In this document: positions 15,434-18,582 of the stretch, in pieces
How the letters are laid out: the number at the start of each line of letters is the position of its first letter
Position numbering within the stretch: the stretch's first letter is position 1
Assembly: GCA_047616325.1 (NCBI GenBank)
Contig: JBLHGN010000039.1
Span: 1-18,582 of the forward strand
Source: JBLHGN01 sp047616325
Lineage (GTDB): Bacteria; Pseudomonadota; Gammaproteobacteria; Pseudomonadales; Cellvibrionaceae
DNA length: 18,582 bases
Reading direction: 5' to 3'
Notes under the pieces: generated by a model
The model's input: only the letters and a program-made list of their open reading frames with translations
Databases searched by the model: none
What the model was told of the DNA's origin: nothing
Position numbers and translations under genes: made by a program

Positions 15434-15499
15434 AATTTCTAGAAAATACTAAAGGGCGACTTAACCATGCACCGCTGAAGGCAAATGCCCCCGACGGTG

Positions 15500-16570
15500 T
15501 CATCCCTGCGAAAGAAGTTCGCGCAAGTCAATAATAGCGGCATTTGCCCGTGAGATGTACGAGGCCATCACCAGAGAGTGGTTGGCCAGCATACCAAATC
15601 CATCACCATTAAGTATTATGGGGCTAAATACGGATTCCTGAGTACCCTCAAGTTCGCGGATAATTTGCTGCACACTAACTTTGGCATTTTTATTTTCCAG
15701 CACTTCGGCAAAGTCAATTTCTATCGCCTTTAAAAAGTGAATAAGTGCCCAGGCGCTGCCACGAGCGCGGTAAAATTCATCGTCGATTTCTGTCCAGGGG
15801 GTTTTCAAACCCACCTCTTGAGGGCTTGGCGTAGCTTGTTGGGCCCCTGGGTCACCGGCCAGGTCGGTATTAAGTCTTTTTTGTCCCACGCTAGCGCTAA
15901 GTCGCTGCGATAGGCTCCCTAGCCGGGTTTCAACAGTGCTCAACCAATACCGAAGATTGTCAGCTCGAGCGTAAAATTGAGTATTTACTTGCTTCTCGTC
16001 TGTAAGCCGCGTCAGGTAGTGACGCATAAATTCTATACCGTCCCTGTATTCGCCCTCACTTTGCGGCAACAACCAGCTATCGTTATCGAAATTAAAACGC
16101 GACTCCGCAAGCGCCAAATCCCTGTCTTCTATAGATTGAGACTGCGAGCGGCTGAACGCTTCCCTCATGGCTTTTGCTAGATCACGGACTTGAATCAATA
16201 CCCCATATTCCCAGTTGGGAATATTGTCCAGCCAAATTCCGGGTAAAGTAACATCGTTGGTTAGATAGCCGCCGGGCTTTTCCAGCATGAACTCCATCAC
16301 AGAAACAAGCGCAATAGTGGTGGCCGTTCCCACCACCAAACGCTTTTCATTGCCGTCAAATTCAATTAGCGCCGTGTCTCTTATGGCATAGGGTTCCGGC
16401 TCGAAGCTCCAGAAAATCCCGAGCACAAGGCCCACCCCCAAATACGCCACCAGAATACCAATGAAGACTTTGATCCACTTATTGGATTCACCTAAGTCGT
16501 CTTTAATGTCCAAAACCCGGGAGTGGATACTGGTCAAAACTTTGCGAGGTAGTGTTGATATTCCATACAT
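15500..16570 (-). CDS. DUF2333 family inner-membrane protein
   Basis: The function is unknown. The 356-residue protein begins with a basic stretch and a single membrane helix at about residues 33-54 (WIKVFIGILVAYLGVGLVLG). A large soluble, probably periplasmic domain follows. Segments that I associate with DUF2333 are MEFMLEKPGGYLTNDV, PGIWLDNIPNWEYGVLIQ, DLAKAMREAFSRSQSQS, DNDSWLLPQSEGEYR, and RGSAWALIHFLKAIEIDF. A Pro/Gln-rich linker at about residues 235-255 looks like a spacer. Start ATG 16570 has only a weak AAGAGA ahead. It is convergent with the kinase gene and lies 108 nt downstream of the copper-chaperone gene on the same strand, with which it may share a transcript. Confidence 0.85.
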   Translation of the reverse strand: MYGISTLPRKVLTSIHSRVLDIKDDLGESNKWIKVFIGILVAYLGVGLVLGIFWSFEPEPYAIRDTALIEFDGNEKRLVVGTATTIALVSVMEFMLEKPGGYLTNDVTLPGIWLDNIPNWEYGVLIQVRDLAKAMREAFSRSQSQSIEDRDLALAESRFNFDNDSWLLPQSEGEYRDGIEFMRHYLTRLTDEKQVNTQFYARADNLRYWLSTVETRLGSLSQRLSASVGQKRLNTDLAGDPGAQQATPSPQEVGLKTPWTEIDDEFYRARGSAWALIHFLKAIEIDFAEVLENKNAKVSVQQIIRELEGTQESVFSPIILNGDGFGMLANHSLVMASYISRANAAIIDLRELLSQG

Positions 16571-16678
16571 TAGACAGTCTCTTTTGTGTCTTCCAACAGT
16601 TAGTGTCCGCCGCCAAAAAACGTAAGAGGCGCATCTTAGGCTGAGCCGGCGCTCCAGGTAGGAACAAGTAAAAGGGTC

Positions 16679-17149
16679 TTATCCATGGCGTCGAACGACC
16701 ACCTGGACTGTTTTGACTTCACCACTTCTGAATTCCATAATCAATTCAAATGATTCCCCTACAGCAAGGTCATTGTACAAGCCAAAAACCATTAGATGGT
16801 ACCCGCCAGGATCAAACACCAACTTTTCATATGGATCGACGGTTAAATGCTTTACCGGGCGCATTACCATCTTACCTTGTTCGTAAAAATTTCTATGTAA
16901 CGCTACATGCTCGGCAATTGGAGAATAAACGTAGCCTAATTCCTGCGGTCTGCCTGTGGTGTTCTGCAGCGTCAAATATACAGCTGCGGCACTTTGCCCC
17001 GGTGGCATTTTCTTGATAAAAGCATTTTCAACCAACAGCGTGTTTTCAGCCGCCTTTTTTGAACAGCTAATTGGCCCAATAAGCCCCAACAAAACAATCA
17101 CTGTCAGCAATAACAGCGGATTATGGCCAGTTTTCATACTAACTATCAT
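16679..17149 (-). CDS. PCu(A)C-type periplasmic copper chaperone, probable lipoprotein
   Basis: PCu(A)C proteins carry Cu(I) in the periplasm to the Cu-A or Cu-B site of cytochrome oxidases. The copper-binding set is visible: H in VALHRNFYEQGKMVMRPV with two Met at +9 and +11, and H and M in GGYHLMVFGL. The preceding VENAFIKKMPPGQSAAAVYLTL is also typical. The N-terminus has a hydrophobic stretch (PLLLLTVIVLLGLIG) ending in GPIS-C with Cys 29, a near-lipobox suggesting lipid attachment, although Pro at -3 is unusual. I start at ATG 17149 (MIVSMKTG); ATG 17137 is equally possible, and the longer frame upstream is unlikely because it would bury the signal peptide. It lies upstream of DUF2333 on the same strand. 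Confidence 0.87.
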   Translation of the reverse strand: MIVSMKTGHNPLLLLTVIVLLGLIGPISCSKKAAENTLLVENAFIKKMPPGQSAAAVYLTLQNTTGRPQELGYVYSPIAEHVALHRNFYEQGKMVMRPVKHLTVDPYEKLVFDPGGYHLMVFGLYNDLAVGESFELIMEFRSGEVKTVQVVVRRHG

Positions 17150-17426
17150 ATTTCTTATTGAGATGACAACATCACATTTAATTCGAATAATTTTCAACCT
17201 TGACGTTGGAACATATAGATACAAAACACAAACAAGCTAAGCGCTTGCAAAATGTCCTAGAATGAAAAGCGTGAGTCTAAAAAGATCAGCCTCTATCTAA
17301 GATTAGCCGCTCTAGGGCCGCGGCCAAGCACTGAAAAGGCCCTGTATAAACAAAAGCCGTATTTACGTTTGCACCCTTGCTACTGAAGCATAACGCTTAA
17401 ATATGCATTCACACCACTACCAAAAC

Positions 17427-18197
17427 TTACAGTGGCGGCAAAACTCTTATTTTGGGTACACTAGCTACACGTATATCCCCTCGCACTCGATACCCCTCTG
17501 CTGCACTATTTAACTGACTGTATATCCAGCGTCCCTCACGATCATTTCGAGCATAAATAAGCACACTCTCGTCAGAGCTTTTCACTCGCTCGGTAATACT
17601 TAAAAGAATACCAATCACAATTTCCGATTTTTTATCCAGCTCACGACTGGGGAGCGCGATATCTTCATAGTGAACACCTTCCTTTGGCCTGGCTATTTCG
17701 TTAGTCTGAATCGCCATAGCTTTTTCCGAATTCCTTATCATTTTTTTCAAATCCATCAATAGCATATTAGCTGGGTAGTACATTTCTGCTTGACGAAGGT
17801 ATTGTTTGGCACTGCTCAACCTACCGCGCTCAGCGGCATTTCTTATCAATTCGCTATAACGCAACAAAATGGCTTGCAATCCAGCTCTCGCTTGACTACT
17901 TTCAGGATTAAGCAAAATCACCGAGTGAAATTGATCAAACGCGTTGTCGTGGGACGGCTCAATAAATCTCCCAGCCCGAAATGAACGCTCTGCCTTTTTA
18001 ACTAGCCGATGCTCCATTGCGTTACGAGGGTTTTGTTCGACCAACACCTCTCCGCCAATTATTTGTTCAGTTTCGGTTACACTGTACATTGCAGCGGGCA
18101 TCGGTGGCTTCGGCCGTGCGGTGGCGCAAGCCATCAACAAAAGAACGCTTAAAAAAAACAGTGTGCGTGTAATGGTTATTATCACCAACATACCCAT
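17427..18197 (-). CDS. Lipoprotein of unknown function with a helical-repeat region
   Basis: I do not recognise the family. The 256-residue product has a signal peptide with a lipobox (FFLSVLLLMAC, Cys 24), so it is probably an outer- or inner-membrane lipoprotein. From about residue 65 to 165 it is helical with a TPR-like rhythm: AERSFRAGRF, AFDQFHSVILLNPESSQARAGLQAIL, GRLSSAKQYLRQAEMYYPAN. The C-terminal 60 residues look like mixed strands and helix (ESVLIYARNDREGRWIYSQL, GYRVRGDIRVASVPKIRVLPPL). The start could be ATG 18197 or ATG 18191, and neither has a strong ribosome site. It stands 277 nt upstream of the copper-chaperone gene on the same strand. A role in envelope assembly would be a guess. 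Confidence 0.75.
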   Translation of the reverse strand: MGMLVIITITRTLFFLSVLLLMACATARPKPPMPAAMYSVTETEQIIGGEVLVEQNPRNAMEHRLVKKAERSFRAGRFIEPSHDNAFDQFHSVILLNPESSQARAGLQAILLRYSELIRNAAERGRLSSAKQYLRQAEMYYPANMLLMDLKKMIRNSEKAMAIQTNEIARPKEGVHYEDIALPSRELDKKSEIVIGILLSITERVKSSDESVLIYARNDREGRWIYSQLNSAAEGYRVRGDIRVASVPKIRVLPPL

Positions 18198-18463
18198 AAA
18201 TTCGTGAAAGCTTCAGTATAAGATTGCGACCGATACCAAGCCTAAAACGTTAGCATACACATGCTACTACAAATGCCTAGCGTTATCACAACACACCAGC
18301 GATTATCGGCCTAACCGCAAAATTGCTTAAAAAACATTCAACCCAAGCAAAGTCAATCGCTGTAGTGGAGTTTTACAGCCAAAAGCCCCACGACTACCCA
18401 GAAAAACGGATTAACGGGAAGGTAACGCACTACGCAGTCAAACGCAGGAATGGGTATTACTCC

Positions 18464-18582
18464 CTAGGGCTCTTTTGAAAGAAACGGAATCCCTCCGCGA
18501 CCGCTCATTAATTTGAGCATCACATCATTCCATGTTTCAAAAATAAAATAGCGAATAAGCACTCTAAAGGTCTCCCACAAAT
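18464..18582 (-). CDS. C-terminal end of an unrecognised protein, running off the right edge
   Basis: The minus strand is open from the window edge to a TAG at 18464-18466. It gives about 38 residues: LWETFRVLIRYFIFETWNDV, then MLKLMSGRGGIPFLSKEP. The composition is protein-like, with an amphipathic or membrane-hugging aromatic segment followed by a Gly-rich turn. No competing frame is open here. I do not recognise the family. The gene lies upstream of the lipoprotein gene on the same strand, with a gap of about 266 nt in which I see no other gene. Confidence 0.45.
   Translation of the reverse strand, partial: LWETFRVLIRYFIFETWNDVMLKLMSGRGGIPFLSKEP

Noticed and set aside
17225..17426. Possible small RNA or tRNA between the copper chaperone and the lipoprotein
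   Set aside because: I found no cloverleaf, no T-loop consensus and no terminator; only a short GGCCGCGGCC palindrome is visible.
1..18582. CRISPR array or a complete multi-gene defence system
   Set aside because: No spaced direct repeats are present, and only the first 29 codons of a DruA-like gene are visible.

Overview
The window looks like chromosomal DNA from a marine gammaproteobacterium, probably of the Cellvibrionaceae type (Saccharophagus/Teredinibacter-like). That placement is inferred from the gene set (argC, DUF6776, bactofilin, erpA; HemJ; ThiD-like next to hemL; DUF1631 with PilZ; DUF2333) and from moderate G+C. No marker gene was compared by search.

Left third (1-3412): accessory and decayed DNA. 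The first 88 bases carry, on the minus strand, the N-terminus of a DUF4338/DruA-like protein that runs off the edge. About 600 bases without a recognisable gene follow. Next comes a wrecked IS1634-family insertion sequence (about 701-2598), whose transposase can be followed on the plus strand through several frameshifts and stops, with probable imperfect terminal inverted repeats. Abutting it is a decayed IS91-like transposase on the minus strand (about 2640-3272).

Centre-left (3413-6261): a minus-strand housekeeping cluster. argC (arginine biosynthesis) is followed by a DUF6776 membrane coiled-coil protein, a bactofilin whose start is 1 nt from the DUF6776 stop, and erpA (Fe-S insertion). 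The mobile-element debris lies directly downstream of erpA.

Centre (6603-11340): plus-strand genes. A CLC chloride channel/transporter gene is split by a frameshift at a (CATTG)3 repeat; removing one 5-bp unit restores a 613-codon frame. It overlaps hemJ (protoporphyrinogen oxidase) by 14 nt. A ThiD-family kinase homologue that has lost most of its catalytic motifs follows, then hemL (glutamate-1-semialdehyde aminomutase). HemJ and HemL are both tetrapyrrole-synthesis enzymes.

Right part (11448-18582): convergent to hemL is a translationally coupled DUF1631/PilZ pair on the minus strand. A PfkB-family adenosine-kinase-like gene stands alone on the plus strand and ends at a good intrinsic terminator. 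DUF2333, a PCu(A)C copper-chaperone lipoprotein, a lipoprotein of unknown function and the C-terminal end of an unrecognised gene follow on the minus strand.

I found no tRNA, rRNA, CRISPR array or complete defence or biosynthetic island. The points most worth a second look are the repeat-disrupted clc gene, the catalytically degenerate ThiD-like protein, the DruA-like edge gene beside IS debris, and the DUF1631-PilZ coupling.
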